NCBI GenBank assembly: GCA_937996655.1
Contig: CALKUK010000011.1
Span: 372,001 to 436,000 of the forward strand
DNA length: 64,000 nt
Source of the DNA: an uncultured Sphingomonadaceae bacterium
GTDB taxonomy: Bacteria > Pseudomonadota > Alphaproteobacteria > Sphingomonadales > Sphingomonadaceae
Direction: 5' to 3'
Shown here: positions 26,195 to 39,968 of the stretch, in pieces
How the letters are laid out: each line of letters opens with the position of its first letter
Numbering within the stretch: position 1 is the stretch's first letter
Translations under genes and position numbers: made by a program
Notes under the pieces: generated by a model
Told to the model about the DNA's origin: nothing
The model's database searches: none
Seen by the model: the letters and a program-made list of their open reading frames with translations, nothing else

Positions 26195-26316
26195 GTGTTT
26201 TCCTCTCCCGCATCTGAGCAAGATTAAGCTTCGGTTGCGCGTCCGTTGCGGATTTGGTAGTCGCGCCGCCACTGTGCGGCCTTCTGGCTGCCCGCTTATC
26301 AGACAAGAGTATCTGC

Positions 26317-26655
26317 ATGTTCGCAACCCCTGCTTTCGCCCAAGCCGCCGCCGGAACATCCGCTGGAGGTGCCGGCTCGACCGTTTTCTTCATCGGCCAG
26401 TTTGTTCTGATCGGTCTCATCTTCTGGTTCCTGATCATCCGTCCCCAGCAAAAGCGGGCGAAAGAGCATCAGGCATTGATCAACGCGGTTAAGCGCGGAG
26501 ACCAGGTTGTGACGGCAGGCGGCATCGTCGGCAAAGTCACGAAGGTCGACGACAACATGGTCGAAGTTGAAATCGCATCGGGCGTGAAGGTCCGTGTCAT
26601 CAAATCAACGCTGACGGATGTCGACAACGGCACCGCCAAGCCTGCGAACGACTGA
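26317..26655 (+). CDS. yajC: Preprotein translocase subunit YajC
   Basis: Small single-span protein that associates with SecDF at the translocon. 112 aa: a short Ala-rich start, a membrane segment TVFFIGQFVLIGLIFWFLII (about residues 25-44), then RPQQKRAKEHQALINAVKRG and the beta-rich domain GDQVVTAGGIVGKVTKV. The start at 26317 gives the usual YajC length; upstream frames add non-family residues. It lies seven bases before secD in the conserved order yajC-secD-secF. Confidence 0.94.
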   Translation: MFATPAFAQAAAGTSAGGAGSTVFFIGQFVLIGLIFWFLIIRPQQKRAKEHQALINAVKRGDQVVTAGGIVGKVTKVDDNMVEVEIASGVKVRVIKSTLTDVDNGTAKPAND

Positions 26656-26662
26656 ACACCTG

Positions 26663-28255
26663 ATGCTTGATTTCCCGCGCTGGAAGGTTTGGCTCGTCAT
26701 TGTGGCGACGGTCCTCGGGATCATCGCTGCGATCCCCAGCATGTTGCCTGAGGCGACGCGCAATCAGCTTCCCGGCTGGCTTAAGAACACGCACATCAAT
26801 CTCGGCCTGGATTTGTCGGGCGGCAGCCACCTGCTGTTGGAAGCTGATACAGCGGACGTGCGGAAGCAGCAGATTGATCGGATGGAAGAAACCATCCGTA
26901 CTGAAATGCGTCGTGCGAGCCCGCGGGTCGACATTAGCGATATCTCGACCGCGAACGGTGTGCTGTCGTTCATGCCGCGCAATCCGGCGCAGCTGGATCA
27001 GGCGGTCGACATTGCCCGCCAGCAGACCAACGGCATCGGCATCGGTGGCCAGCGCGACTGGAATGTTGCGGTGCGCGACTCCACCCGGATCGTGATGACG
27101 CCGACCGAAGCAGGCATAAACTACGAAATCGATAGCGCTCTGGAGACGGCGCGCAACGTGGTCGCAAAGCGCATCGACCCGGAAGGCACGAAGGAAATCA
27201 CCGTCGTACGCCAGGGGTCCGACCGCATTCTGGTTCAAGTTCCGGGCCTTCAGGACCCCGAAGGCTTGAAGCGTATCCTTGGCAAGACGGCCAAGCTTGA
27301 GTTCAAGCTGGTCGACCTGAATGCCGATCCCGCAGAAGTTGCCGCAGGCCGTGCCCCGGCGGGCAGCCAGATCCTCCCGCTTCAGGCGGGGGGCAAGATC
27401 GCGGTGAAGCGCCGCGTGATGGTTTCCGGCGATGAATTGAATGACGCGCGGCAGGATTTTGATCCGCAATCAGGCAATCCTGCCGTCTCGATCCGCTTCA
27501 ACAATGCCGGTGGCCGCAAATTTGGCCGTGTTACGGCCGAAAATGTCGGCAAGCCCTTTGCCATCATCCTCGATAATGTCGTGCTTTCAGCACCCAACAT
27601 CAATGAACCGATCTTGGGAGGGAGCGCGCAAATCTCAGGCAACTTCACGGTGGAATCGGGCAATGAACTCGCCATTTCGCTGCGTTCCGGCAAATTGCCC
27701 GTTGCCCTGAAGGTCATCGAAGAATCGAGCGTTAGTGCAGAACTGGGGCAGGACTCGATCCAGAAGGGCGTGCTGGCAGGCATTCTCGCCACGCTCGCGC
27801 TCATCTTCTATATGATCATCACCTATTTCCGGTTCGGGGTTTACACCACGATCGCGCTGCTGGTGAACGGTCTGCTCGTTCTCGGTCTTATGGCGATTTT
27901 CAACGCGACGCTCACCCTGCCGGGGATCGCCGGCTTCGTGCTGACCATCGGCGCCGCGGTTGACGCGAACGTGCTGATCAACGAACGCATCCGTGAAGAG
28001 CTGCGTCGCGGGCGTCATACCATCCAGGCGGTCGAGTTTGGTTTTAAAGAAGCGTCCACAGCGATCTTTGACGCTAATTTCACGAACGTCATCTCTGCGA
28101 TCATTCTGTTCTGGTTCGGCTCAGGCCCGATCAAGGGCTTTGCGGTCGTTCTCGCGCTTGGCATCGCAACCTCGGTCTTCACCGGTGTCACCTTCACGCG
28201 TCTTCTGGTTTCGCAATATCTGCAGCGGAACCGTCCCAAGACGCTCAATCTCTGA
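26663..28255 (+). CDS. secD: Protein translocase subunit SecD
   Basis: RND-type membrane protein that uses the proton gradient to help pull exported proteins into the periplasm. 530 aa. One membrane segment near the start (VWLVIVATVLGIIAAIP), then the motif INLGLDLSGGSHLLLE, a large periplasmic P1 domain (about residues 55-350) and five C-terminal membrane segments with GFVLTIGAAVDANVLINERI. The ATG at 26663 begins the family N-terminus. secF follows 15 bp later. Confidence 0.97.
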   Translation: MLDFPRWKVWLVIVATVLGIIAAIPSMLPEATRNQLPGWLKNTHINLGLDLSGGSHLLLEADTADVRKQQIDRMEETIRTEMRRASPRVDISDISTANGVLSFMPRNPAQLDQAVDIARQQTNGIGIGGQRDWNVAVRDSTRIVMTPTEAGINYEIDSALETARNVVAKRIDPEGTKEITVVRQGSDRILVQVPGLQDPEGLKRILGKTAKLEFKLVDLNADPAEVAAGRAPAGSQILPLQAGGKIAVKRRVMVSGDELNDARQDFDPQSGNPAVSIRFNNAGGRKFGRVTAENVGKPFAIILDNVVLSAPNINEPILGGSAQISGNFTVESGNELAISLRSGKLPVALKVIEESSVSAELGQDSIQKGVLAGILATLALIFYMIITYFRFGVYTTIALLVNGLLVLGLMAIFNATLTLPGIAGFVLTIGAAVDANVLINERIREELRRGRHTIQAVEFGFKEASTAIFDANFTNVISAIILFWFGSGPIKGFAVVLALGIATSVFTGVTFTRLLVSQYLQRNRPKTLNL

Positions 28256-28270
28256 CGAAAAGCTGACGAC

Positions 28271-29293
28271 ATGCGTCCTCTCAAATTCGTTCCCGATAAT
28301 ACGAACATCGCGTTCCTCAGCTATCGCTGGTGGGCCTTGGCGCTGTCGGTTCTGCTGCTGACTGCATCGGTGGCGCTTGTGGCCATTAATGGTTTGAACT
28401 GGGGCATCGACTTTGTCGGCGGCCAGTCCATCCGGGTCACTTTCCAGAAGCCTGTGAATATGGGTGATCTGCGGAGCCGGTTGGAAGGCATGGACGTCGG
28501 TGACGTTGTCATCCAGCAGATGACAGACCCAAAGGTGGTTAGCATCCGCATTCCGCTCGACGGCGAAGCGGCAAACCCCATTGGCAAATGCTTGGGCAAG
28601 GGCGTCGGCAAAGAGGGCGCATCAGACCAGTCGAACCGCATTGCTTCCAAGGTGCGTGGTGAATTGATTCGCGCCTATCCAGGCGTGAACATTGGCGCGG
28701 TCAATTCCGTGTCGGGCAAGGTTGGTTGCGAACTGTTCAGCACAGGCTCTATCGCGCTCGGCCTCGCCATGTTGGGGATTTCGCTGTTTATCTGGTTCCG
28801 GTTTGAATGGCAGTTTGGGGTCGGTGCGCTCGTAACGTTGTTCCACGACGTAGTCCTGACGTTCGGCTTCTTCGCGTTGACGCGGTTGAACTTCGACTTG
28901 AACGTGATTGCAGCGATCCTGACGATCATCGGCTATTCGCTGAACGATACGATCGTCATCTATGACCGTATTCGCGAAAATCTGCGCAAATACCGCAAGA
29001 TGGAAATTGAGCCTTTGCTCAACCTGTCCGTCAATGAAACGCTGTCGCGCACGGTGACGACATCAATGTCGCTGATCATCACGCTGGCCATTTTGTTGCT
29101 CGTCGGGCCGGATTCCATCTTCGGCTTCACTGCCTCCATGCTTCTCGGCATCGTGATCGGGACGTTCTCGTCCTTCTACATCTCGGCGCCGGTGCTGATC
29201 TGGCTCAGCGTGACTTCGGACAGCTTCATCCAGCAGGAAACGAACAAGTCTGGCGCAGAGCGGATTGGCGAGTCATTTCCTGACAAGAAGTGA
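28271..29293 (+). CDS. secF: Protein translocase subunit SecF
   Basis: Partner of SecD. 340 aa. The first membrane segment (about residues 20-38) is followed by LNWGIDFVGGQSIRVTF, a small periplasmic domain and five further membrane segments with IIGYSLNDTIVIYDRIREN. The coding end overlaps the end of the convergent glycosyltransferase gene by 21 bp. Confidence 0.97.
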   Translation: MRPLKFVPDNTNIAFLSYRWWALALSVLLLTASVALVAINGLNWGIDFVGGQSIRVTFQKPVNMGDLRSRLEGMDVGDVVIQQMTDPKVVSIRIPLDGEAANPIGKCLGKGVGKEGASDQSNRIASKVRGELIRAYPGVNIGAVNSVSGKVGCELFSTGSIALGLAMLGISLFIWFRFEWQFGVGALVTLFHDVVLTFGFFALTRLNFDLNVIAAILTIIGYSLNDTIVIYDRIRENLRKYRKMEIEPLLNLSVNETLSRTVTTSMSLIITLAILLLVGPDSIFGFTASMLLGIVIGTFSSFYISAPVLIWLSVTSDSFIQQETNKSGAERIGESFPDKK

Positions 29294-30439
29294 GAGATGG
29301 CGGAACAGCGCTTCGGTGTTCCGCCCCCAGGTAAAGCGCTCCGCAATCTGACGGCAGGCCGTGCGGGACGGTGGCGTGGCGAGCACGCTCGTCACGCCTG
29401 CCAGTACGCCTGAGGCGGTTCGCTCCACAATACGACCCGCATTATCATTGGTGAGCACTTCGCGCGCACCGCCGACATTTGTGATGACGATGGGCGTGCC
29501 GCAGGCCAGCGATTCCACCCATGCATTGGCTAGCCCCTCCGATGCGGAGGGCAGGGCCATGACATCGGCCGCAGACAGCCATGAGGCGATCTCTTCATGC
29601 GGCAGGTTCCCTGTAAAGCATACGCGGTCTGCGACGCCCAAAGCCGCCGCCTGTTGACCCAGTCGGGACCGATCTTCGCCGTCGCCGATCAGCACAAGCT
29701 GCGCCTCAGGCAAATGGGGCAGGGCGTCGATGACAAGCGACTGCCCTTTACGGGGAATGAGCGCCCCCACAGTCACGATGAGCGGGCCTGAAAAACCAAG
29801 CGCTGACTTGGCGGCGGCGCGGTCTTGCACGGCGAATTTTGCAAGGTCGACACCCGTGTAATGCACGGTGATGCGGTCTTCCGGCATGCCGAGGCGCACC
29901 ATGTCGTCTTTCAGGGCCTCTGAAACCGCGAGCAATCCGCTTGCAGACTGTCCAGCGGTTCGCACCTGCGAGGCCGTTGCGGGAGTCTGGCCCCAGAAAT
30001 GGATGTCCGCGCCCCGTGCCTTGATCGATACTGGCACAGCAAAATGCGCCCCCAGTGCGACAGCTGCGGGGCCATCGGGAAAGAAGAATTCCGCATCGAT
30101 AATGTCGAACGGGAAGGTCCGCCGGATTTCGGTGAGAATCGGCGTCAACCGTCGCGCAAGAGCGCCTGCATCAAATCGTCCTTTGGTGCCCGGCAGATGC
30201 AGAAAGCGGGGGCGATGGACGCGTAGTCCTTTCCAGTCGTCCACCTGCGGAACGCTGGAAAAACCTCGATAATGGCCGTGCAGGCGAAGGGGAAAGGGCG
30301 GCAGGCCGATGGGAGAGACCACCTGCAGTTCCACATCGGGATGGGCTGCAAGGCCAAGCGTCTGGCGTTCCACAAAGGGGCCAAGGCGCGGGCGTGTTTT
30401 GTCTGGAAACAATGTGGCGAGGGTGAGGACGCGCAGCAT
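29273..30439 (-). CDS. Glycosyltransferase family 4 protein
   Basis: 388-aa GT-B fold glycosyltransferase. The C-terminal donor-binding domain shows GALIPRKGQSLVIDALPHLP, LVLIGDGEDRSRLGQQA, the strand and helix VCFTGNLPHEEIASWLSAAD, and the GT4 motif SEGLANAWVESLACGTP with the conserved Glu. The acceptor domain begins LTLATLFPDKTRPRLGPFVERQ. Donor and acceptor sugars unknown; no wzx/wzy or other cell-surface polysaccharide genes are adjacent. I start at the ATG at 30439; a TTG five codons upstream is possible. Its end overlaps secF by 21 bp. Confidence 0.88.
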   Translation of the reverse strand: MLRVLTLATLFPDKTRPRLGPFVERQTLGLAAHPDVELQVVSPIGLPPFPLRLHGHYRGFSSVPQVDDWKGLRVHRPRFLHLPGTKGRFDAGALARRLTPILTEIRRTFPFDIIDAEFFFPDGPAAVALGAHFAVPVSIKARGADIHFWGQTPATASQVRTAGQSASGLLAVSEALKDDMVRLGMPEDRITVHYTGVDLAKFAVQDRAAAKSALGFSGPLIVTVGALIPRKGQSLVIDALPHLPEAQLVLIGDGEDRSRLGQQAAALGVADRVCFTGNLPHEEIASWLSAADVMALPSASEGLANAWVESLACGTPIVITNVGGAREVLTNDNAGRIVERTASGVLAGVTSVLATPPSRTACRQIAERFTWGRNTEALFRHLSLLVRK

Positions 30440-30592
30440 TACACCGTCGCCCAAAATGCACGGTGCGCCGCCACGGACACGCCGGATAAGGATGCCCCCG
30501 TCTCAACCATCAGGGCCCGAATAGCGCTAAACCGTTAAGCAACTGCATCTCCGCGCTTGGCGATCCGGAAAGCAGGGGCTAAGAACGCCGCC

Positions 30593-31381
30593 ATGTCGAG
30601 TTCACGTTTCAAAACCGCCGCTCTCCTCGCCGTTGTCGCGCTGGCCGTTCCACTTGCTGGTTGCGCTGGTAACCGGGGCCGCACCAAGGCAGATACGTCT
30701 TACGTCGCGCGCGATGTGAACACGCTCTACAACGCCGCAAAGGACCGGTTGGACAGGCGCCAGTTCAAAATCGCCGCCGCCTTGTTTGATGAGGTGGAGC
30801 GCCAGCATCCCTATTCGGTCTGGGCCCGCCGCGCGCAGCTGATGAGCGCCTTCAGCTATTATGCGGCGCGCGAATATACCGAATCGACCAACTCAGCGCA
30901 GCGCTTTCTCTCGATCCATCCGGGTAACCGCGATGCGCCTTACGCCTATTATCTGATCGCGCTCAATTATTATGAGCAGATTTCTGACGTCACGCGTGAC
31001 CAGAAGATCACGCAGCAGGCGCAGGATGCGCTGGGGGAATTGATCCGTCGTTATCCCGATAGCCGCTATGCCGCCGATGGCCGTCTCAAGCTTGATCTCA
31101 TCCGCGATCACTTGGCGGGCAAGGAAATGGAAATCGGCCGCTATTACCAGCGCCGTGGCCTGTGGCTTGCCAGCATCTCCCGCTTCCGCAAGGTGACGGA
31201 AGATTATCAGACGACGAGCCATGCGGCAGAAGCGCTGATGCGCATGACGGAAAGCTATCTCGCCATGGGTATTCCTGAAGAGGCGAAAAGGTCTGCGGCT
31301 GTTCTGGGGGCGAACTATCCCGCTTCCGAATGGTACAAGCGCGCCTTTGAGCTTATGCAGAAGCACGCGCCGCAGGCGTGA
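30593..31381 (+). CDS. bamD: Outer membrane assembly lipoprotein BamD
   Basis: Essential lipoprotein of the BAM complex that inserts beta-barrel proteins into the outer membrane. 262 aa. Signal peptide with lipobox LAGC (residues about 23-26), then repeated TPR-type helices (YNAAKDRLDRRQFKIAAALFD, FSYYAAREYTESTNSAQRFL, ISRFRKVTEDYQTTSHAAEA). Start at the ATG at 30593. It precedes recN and ligA, the usual alphaproteobacterial order bamD-recN-ligA. Confidence 0.95.
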   Translation: MSSSRFKTAALLAVVALAVPLAGCAGNRGRTKADTSYVARDVNTLYNAAKDRLDRRQFKIAAALFDEVERQHPYSVWARRAQLMSAFSYYAAREYTESTNSAQRFLSIHPGNRDAPYAYYLIALNYYEQISDVTRDQKITQQAQDALGELIRRYPDSRYAADGRLKLDLIRDHLAGKEMEIGRYYQRRGLWLASISRFRKVTEDYQTTSHAAEALMRMTESYLAMGIPEEAKRSAAVLGANYPASEWYKRAFELMQKHAPQA

Positions 31382-31391
31382 GCCACGCCCG

Positions 31392-35092
<3,701 letters not shown>

Positions 35093-35155
35093 CCTGCAGA
35101 CGCGCTGCGCAGCATCCGGCTTGACCCGTGAACCGCCCCTCGTCAAAGCAGGGTC

Positions 35156-35401
35156 ATGACCGAACAGACGGACCTTTCCGCGCTCACATTTGAGCAGGCC
35201 CTCAAAAAGCTTGAGGAAATTGTGGCGCGGCTTGAATCTGGGGAGGCGGCGCTTGATGAATCGATCACGCTGTACACCCAGGGAGAGGCGCTCCGGGCGC
35301 AATGCGAGGCGCGGTTGAAGGATGCACAGGCGCGGATCGAAAAGATCACGCTGGGCAGCGCAGGCCAGCCGACCGGCACGACCGCGTTTGACGCTGGCTG
35401 A
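35156..35401 (+). CDS. xseB: Exodeoxyribonuclease VII small subunit
   Basis: Small subunit of the single-strand exonuclease ExoVII. 81 aa with the family core LTFEQALKKLEEIVARLESG and LDESITLYTQGEALRAQCEARL. The ATG at 35156 opens the family N-terminus. xseB and ispA are neighbours in many proteobacteria; here only 10 bp separate them. Confidence 0.95.
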   Translation: MTEQTDLSALTFEQALKKLEEIVARLESGEAALDESITLYTQGEALRAQCEARLKDAQARIEKITLGSAGQPTGTTAFDAG

Positions 35402-35411
35402 CCCGCCCAAA

Positions 35412-36305
35412 ATGACCGGCGACCTTCTGACATCGGCGCTTGCGGAGATTGCCACAGACGTTGACCGTGGCTTCGATCTGCTGCTGCCGGTGCCCGATGA
35501 CGGTCGCGCGCGGCTTTATGAAGCGATGCGTCATGCGGCCATTGGCGGCGGAAAGCGCTTGCGCCCGCTGCTCGTGATGGCAGCCTCCCGCCTGTTTAAC
35601 GTCCGGCAGGAATCGGCGCTCAATGTCGGCCTCGCGATCGAATCTATCCATGTTTATTCGCTCGTCCATGATGATCTGCCGTGCATGGATGATGATGATA
35701 TGCGCCGGGGCAAGCCAACAGTGCACAAGGCCTTTGACGAGGCAACAGCGGTGCTGGCGGGAGATTCTCTCCACGCGCTGGCCTTTGAAATTCTGGCGGA
35801 TGAGACAACGCATCCAGATCCGTTTGTCCGGTCTGAACTGATTGCGGAACTTGCGCGGGCGTCCGGCCCTTCTGGGATGGCCGGCGGGCAGATGATGGAT
35901 CTGGCTGCCAGCGATGCCGATTTTGATCTCCATTCGGTCACGCGCCTGCAACAGCTGAAAACAGGTGCGCTTATCTCCTTTTGTCTGGAGGCAGGTGCGA
36001 TCCTCGGCCGGGTGCCGCCTGAGGGGCGCCATGGCTTGCGCGGCTATGCGCGGGATATCGGTTTGGCCTTCCAGATCGCCGATGACGTGATCGATGCGGA
36101 AGGGGATGCCGCCGTTGCCGGCAAAGCGGTCAACAAGGATGCAGACGCCGGCAAAGCGACGTTCCTCTCCTTGCTCGGCATTGATCGGGCTAAGGCGCAG
36201 ATGCACATATTGGTGGACCAAGCCATCGCCCATCTCCACGCATTTGGGGAAGAGGCGGACCTGCTGCGCGCCATTGCGCGCTATACGGTAGAAAGGGACC
36301 GATAA
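35412..36305 (+). CDS. ispA: Farnesyl diphosphate synthase (polyprenyl synthetase)
   Basis: Condenses IPP with DMAPP/GPP to farnesyl diphosphate for quinone, undecaprenyl and carotenoid precursors. 297 aa. The first Asp-rich motif is in HDDLPCMDDDDMRRGKP, with KPTVHKAFDEATAVLAGDSL after it; the second is FQIADDVID. Start at the ATG at 35412, 10 bp after xseB. The last base is shared with the coaD start, so translation is coupled. The usual downstream partner dxs is not here. Confidence 0.93.
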   Translation: MTGDLLTSALAEIATDVDRGFDLLLPVPDDGRARLYEAMRHAAIGGGKRLRPLLVMAASRLFNVRQESALNVGLAIESIHVYSLVHDDLPCMDDDDMRRGKPTVHKAFDEATAVLAGDSLHALAFEILADETTHPDPFVRSELIAELARASGPSGMAGGQMMDLAASDADFDLHSVTRLQQLKTGALISFCLEAGAILGRVPPEGRHGLRGYARDIGLAFQIADDVIDAEGDAAVAGKAVNKDADAGKATFLSLLGIDRAKAQMHILVDQAIAHLHAFGEEADLLRAIARYTVERDR

Positions 36306-36811
36306 TGGGGGAGCGCATCGGGGTTTATCCCGGCACATTTGATCCAATTACATTGGGGCACATGGACATCATCCGGCGCGGCGCAAAGCTCGTTGACCGC
36401 CTGATTGTGGGTGTGACAACCAACGCTAGCAAATCCCCCATGTTCAGCGATGACGAGCGCATCGCCATGGTGAAGCGCGAAGTGGCGACCATTGGCGGCG
36501 CCATTGATGTCGTCGGTTTTGATTCGCTGCTGATGGACTTTGCTGAAAAGCAGAAGGCGTCCATCATTGTGCGCGGCCTTCGTGCTGTCGCGGACTTTGA
36601 ATATGAATATCAGATGGCGGGGATGAACCAGCAGTTGAATGACCGCATTGAGACGGTCTTCCTGATGGCGGATGTCTCGCTGCAGCCCATCGCATCGCGT
36701 CTCGTCAAGGAAATCGCCATTTATGGCGGCGACATCGCAAAGTTCGTGACACCGGTGATAAAATCCGAAGTTGTTGCCCGTGTTGAAAAAATTGGAAAGC
36801 GGGGAAGCTGA
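36305..36811 (+). CDS. coaD: Pantetheine-phosphate adenylyltransferase
   Basis: Transfers AMP to 4'-phosphopantetheine in coenzyme A synthesis. 168 aa. Nucleotidyltransferase motif YPGTFDPITLGHMDII (the T/HxGH site is TLGH) and the conserved VRGLRAVADFEYEYQMAGMN and ASRLVKEIA. Starts inside the ispA stop (TAATG). Followed by the cyclophilin gene. Confidence 0.97.
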   Translation: MGERIGVYPGTFDPITLGHMDIIRRGAKLVDRLIVGVTTNASKSPMFSDDERIAMVKREVATIGGAIDVVGFDSLLMDFAEKQKASIIVRGLRAVADFEYEYQMAGMNQQLNDRIETVFLMADVSLQPIASRLVKEIAIYGGDIAKFVTPVIKSEVVARVEKIGKRGS

Positions 36812-36872
36812 TCCGTTCATCGGCAGCTAATCCAGCCGCTGGCAAACCGCCGCGGCAATAAAGAGGTGAAAT

Positions 36873-37523
36873 GTGAAGAAACTGATCGTCGCTATCATGA
36901 TGCTGCTGGGTCTCTCCGGGACGGCCAGCGCCAAGGACAAGGTGGTGGCTCCGCCACCGGCGCCGGTTTCGACCATTCCTGCCCCCGAACCCGACAATAT
37001 TCTTGTGCTCGACCTGTCGACCGGCGGGCAGGTGCGCATTCAGCTTCGCCCCGATAAGGCACCCGCACATATTGAGCGGATCAAGCTGCTGACGCGGGCT
37101 GGCTTTTATGATGGCGTTATCTTCCACCGTGTGATCGAAGGCTTCATGGCGCAGACCGGAGATCCGCAGGGCACGGGTGAGGGTGGTTCTCCGCTGCCTG
37201 ACCTGAAGGCGGAGTTCAACGATTTGCCGCATCTGCGCGGCACGCTCTCCATGGCGCGCACCAGCGAGCCTGACAGTGCCAATAGCCAGTTCTTCATCGT
37301 GTTTTCGCCGTCATTCCGGCTCGACAATAAATATACCGTCTTGGGTCGTGTGATGAGCGGCATGCAGTATGTGGACGCCATTGAGCGCGGCGAGCCACCG
37401 CTCAATCCGTCAAAGGTGCTTCACGCCTGGATCGGTGCCGATGGACCGGATGCGCCGCGCATTCCGCTGCCGCCGGTTGCCCCAAAGGCTGAAGCTGCAC
37501 CGGCCACACCGCCGAAGCCCTGA
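36873..37523 (+). CDS. Periplasmic peptidylprolyl isomerase, cyclophilin type
   Basis: 216 aa. Signal peptide [20 protein letters not shown], Pro-rich linker, then a cyclophilin domain with [19 protein letters not shown] (catalytic Arg), [18 protein letters not shown] and [10 protein letters not shown]. The C-terminus is Pro/Ala-rich. GTG start with GAGGTG before it. Its stop overlaps the queA ATG by one base, so the two may be coupled. The name ppiA would fit the class, but I leave the symbol blank because several cyclophilins may exist. Confidence 0.92.
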   Translation: MKKLIVAIMMLLGLSGTASAKDKVVAPPPAPVSTIPAPEPDNILVLDLSTGGQVRIQLRPDKAPAHIERIKLLTRAGFYDGVIFHRVIEGFMAQTGDPQGTGEGGSPLPDLKAEFNDLPHLRGTLSMARTSEPDSANSQFFIVFSPSFRLDNKYTVLGRVMSGMQYVDAIERGEPPLNPSKVLHAWIGADGPDAPRIPLPPVAPKAEAAPATPPKP

Positions 37524-38560
37524 TGCGCGTCGATCTTTTCGACTTTGATCTCCCCCAAGACCTGATCGCCCTGCGGCCCGCCCAGCCGCGGGATTCAGCG
37601 CGCCTTTTGCTGCTCGATGGCGATACCATGGATGACCGCATCGTCCGAGACCTGCCGGACATTTTGCGGCCCGGCGATTGCCTTGTGTTCAACGATACGC
37701 GCGTCATCCCCGCCCAGTTGGAGGGCATGCGCGGCGAAGCGCGCATTGGTGCAACGCTGCACAAGCGTGAGGGGCTGCGCGACTGGCGGGCTTTTGTCCG
37801 CAATGCAAAGCGACTGAAAGATGGCGACCGGATCGATTTTGGGCAGGATGTGACGGCGCTGGCCGTCAGCCGCGGTACGGATGGCAGTGTCCTCCTGCAC
37901 TTTGAAGGCGAAGAGCCGGTAGAAGTTCTGCTCGAACGGGCCGGGACAATGCCGCTGCCGCCCTATATCGCGGCCAAACGCGGCATCGATGAGCGCGACG
38001 CAGAAGACTATCAGACGATGTTTGCAGCAGAAAAGGGAGCTGTCGCCGCGCCAACAGCCGCGCTACATTTCACGCCGGATCTGATCGCACGGCTCGATGC
38101 AGCGGGCATCGCGCACGAAACGCTGACGCTTCATGTGGGGGCCGGTACCTTCCTCCCCATGAAAGTTGATGACACTGATGACCACCAGATGCATGCCGAA
38201 TGGGGCCGCATTGATGCGGATTGTGCTGACCGGCTCAATGCCGTGCGCGCAAAGGGTGGGCGCGTCATCGCTGTCGGCACCACCTCGCTCCGCCTGCTTG
38301 AAAGCGCGACGGGCGACGACGGCATCATCCGCCCGTTTGAAAACGACACGTCGATTTTCATCACCCCCGGATACCGGTTCAAGGCCATTGACGGGCTGAT
38401 GACCAATTTCCACCTGCCCAAATCCACACTCTTCATGCTCGTGAGCGCGCTGATGGGGCGGGACCGGATGCAGGCGGCCTACGCCCATGCCATTGCCGGG
38501 CGATACCGGTTCTACAGCTATGGCGATTCCAGCCTGCTCTTGCCCTCGGCGTCTGAATAG
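37523..38560 (+). CDS. queA: tRNA preQ1(34) S-adenosylmethionine ribosyltransferase-isomerase
   Basis: Turns preQ1 at position 34 of tRNA into epoxyqueuosine using the ribose of SAM. 345 aa, normal length. Family segments are [62 protein letters not shown] and [12 protein letters not shown]. It begins at the last base of the cyclophilin stop. The enzyme that supplies its substrate, tgt, is 4.7 kb downstream instead of adjacent. Confidence 0.97.
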   Translation: MRVDLFDFDLPQDLIALRPAQPRDSARLLLLDGDTMDDRIVRDLPDILRPGDCLVFNDTRVIPAQLEGMRGEARIGATLHKREGLRDWRAFVRNAKRLKDGDRIDFGQDVTALAVSRGTDGSVLLHFEGEEPVEVLLERAGTMPLPPYIAAKRGIDERDAEDYQTMFAAEKGAVAAPTAALHFTPDLIARLDAAGIAHETLTLHVGAGTFLPMKVDDTDDHQMHAEWGRIDADCADRLNAVRAKGGRVIAVGTTSLRLLESATGDDGIIRPFENDTSIFITPGYRFKAIDGLMTNFHLPKSTLFMLVSALMGRDRMQAAYAHAIAGRYRFYSYGDSSLLLPSASE

Positions 38561-38608
38561 GTTTTGATGCCCTCACCCCGCGCAATGACGGGGAAGGAGA
38601 GGGTATTT

Positions 38609-39136
38609 ATGACTGAAGCACCGCAGGCCGTTGCGCCGCCGTCGCCCGTTGCCGGTTTGGGCATTGTTGCCATCGTTGTCGTCGCCATCATCGGCTGGGC
38701 CATTCTTGGCAGCGCGATTGTCGATGGATTGTCGCTGTTTGGCGGATTTCTGATGCTCTGGCATTACGCCAATATTGAACAGCTTGATATCAAACGACTT
38801 CCCGCCGCGCTGCTCGGCGCTGTCGTTGGCCTCGTGCTGGCCTGGCAGGTTGTCTACCTCACGCAGCTCTACGGCAGCACGGGGACGATCATCGGCCTGT
38901 TGGTGATGGTTGTTGGCATTTATCTGCAGGTCATCAACATCCTGCCGTTGCTGTTCAATGCCTCGGCGATGCTGTTCCTCACAGTTGCCGCTGCACCGCT
39001 CATCCAACTGAAGGTGAACTTCATCAACCTTGGCATTTCGACTGTTGTCGGCGGGCTGTTCTTTGCGGGCTTCATCGAAGCGGTAAAGTGGATCGCCACC
39101 AAATTGCTGACACCGGCAGCAACGACCGCTCAGTAG
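38609..39136 (+). CDS. Integral membrane protein of unknown function
   Basis: 175 aa with about five hydrophobic segments (roughly residues 16-38, 40-52, 66-86, 92-110 and 112-162 split by short turns). Start at the ATG at 38609 with AGGAGAGGG upstream. I do not recognise the family. It lies 48 bp after queA on the same strand and its end overlaps the convergent SDR gene by 7 bp. Only hydrophobicity and codon use support it. Confidence 0.72.
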   Translation: MTEAPQAVAPPSPVAGLGIVAIVVVAIIGWAILGSAIVDGLSLFGGFLMLWHYANIEQLDIKRLPAALLGAVVGLVLAWQVVYLTQLYGSTGTIIGLLVMVVGIYLQVINILPLLFNASAMLFLTVAAAPLIQLKVNFINLGISTVVGGLFFAGFIEAVKWIATKLLTPAATTAQ

Positions 39137-39909
39137 ATCGTATAGCCACCATCAATCACCAGCGAGTCTCCCGTGTGAAAGCGTGAGGCCTTGCTGGCGA
39201 GGTAGACGGCGATCCCGGCAAAGTCGGCGCCGTCGCCCCAACCGCCCATGGGAACGCGGCCGATGACGCGTTCATTGAACTTGTCATTGGCCTGCATGGG
39301 CGCAGTCATGTCGGACCGGATCCAGCCGGGCAGTATGGAGTTAACGGTGATCGCATGGCGCGCCAGCTCTACTGCCATGGCGCGGCACATGGAGATAACG
39401 GCGCCTTTCGTCGCGCCATAATGTTCATTGCGGGCGGCTCCATGAACGGCGGCAGTTGACGCGATGCCGACTAGCGAGCCACCGCGATCCCCTGCCGCTC
39501 CGCGTTCAATCATGTGGCGCGCTGCTTCGCGAAGGGTCGCGAACACGCCGTGAACGTTGATCGATTCCAGCTTTTTGAAGTCATCGATGCTGATGTCGAA
39601 CATATCGCGGCGAGACTGGCCGATGCCCGCATTGGCGATCGCCTGATCGATCCGGCCAAATTCGTGCAGGATGTCGGCCATGCCTGCCTTCACGGCGGCT
39701 TCATCGGAGACATCGACGATGGCTGATCGCACGGTGCCGCCATGTGTCGATAGCTGCGCGACGGCGGCCTCATTCTTCGCGGCACTGGTGCCCCAGATGA
39801 CAACGCTCGCCCCGTGCTTGGCTAAGCCTTCGGCCATGCCAAGGCCGATGCCGCCATTGCCGCCTGTCACCAGCGCAACCTTGCCGGTTAGATCGAACAG
39901 ATTATCCAT
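39130..39909 (-). CDS. Short-chain dehydrogenase/reductase
   Basis: 259-aa classical SDR. TGGNGGIG (residues 15-22), IANAGIG in the middle (the NNAG position, with A for the second N), and YGATKGA with the catalytic Tyr and Lys. The C-terminal GDSLVIDGGYTIY is typical of enoyl/3-oxoacyl-reductase type SDRs. The start at 39909 has AGGAGAG about nine bases upstream. Substrate unknown. It may share a transcript with the ABC-F gene upstream (60 bp apart). Confidence 0.87.
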   Translation of the reverse strand: MDNLFDLTGKVALVTGGNGGIGLGMAEGLAKHGASVVIWGTSAAKNEAAVAQLSTHGGTVRSAIVDVSDEAAVKAGMADILHEFGRIDQAIANAGIGQSRRDMFDISIDDFKKLESINVHGVFATLREAARHMIERGAAGDRGGSLVGIASTAAVHGAARNEHYGATKGAVISMCRAMAVELARHAITVNSILPGWIRSDMTAPMQANDKFNERVIGRVPMGGWGDGADFAGIAVYLASKASRFHTGDSLVIDGGYTIY

Positions 39910-39968
39910 CGCTGCATCTCTCCTGTGTTTGGGGTCCAGACACACGAGAGGGAGGATGCTGTCAATCG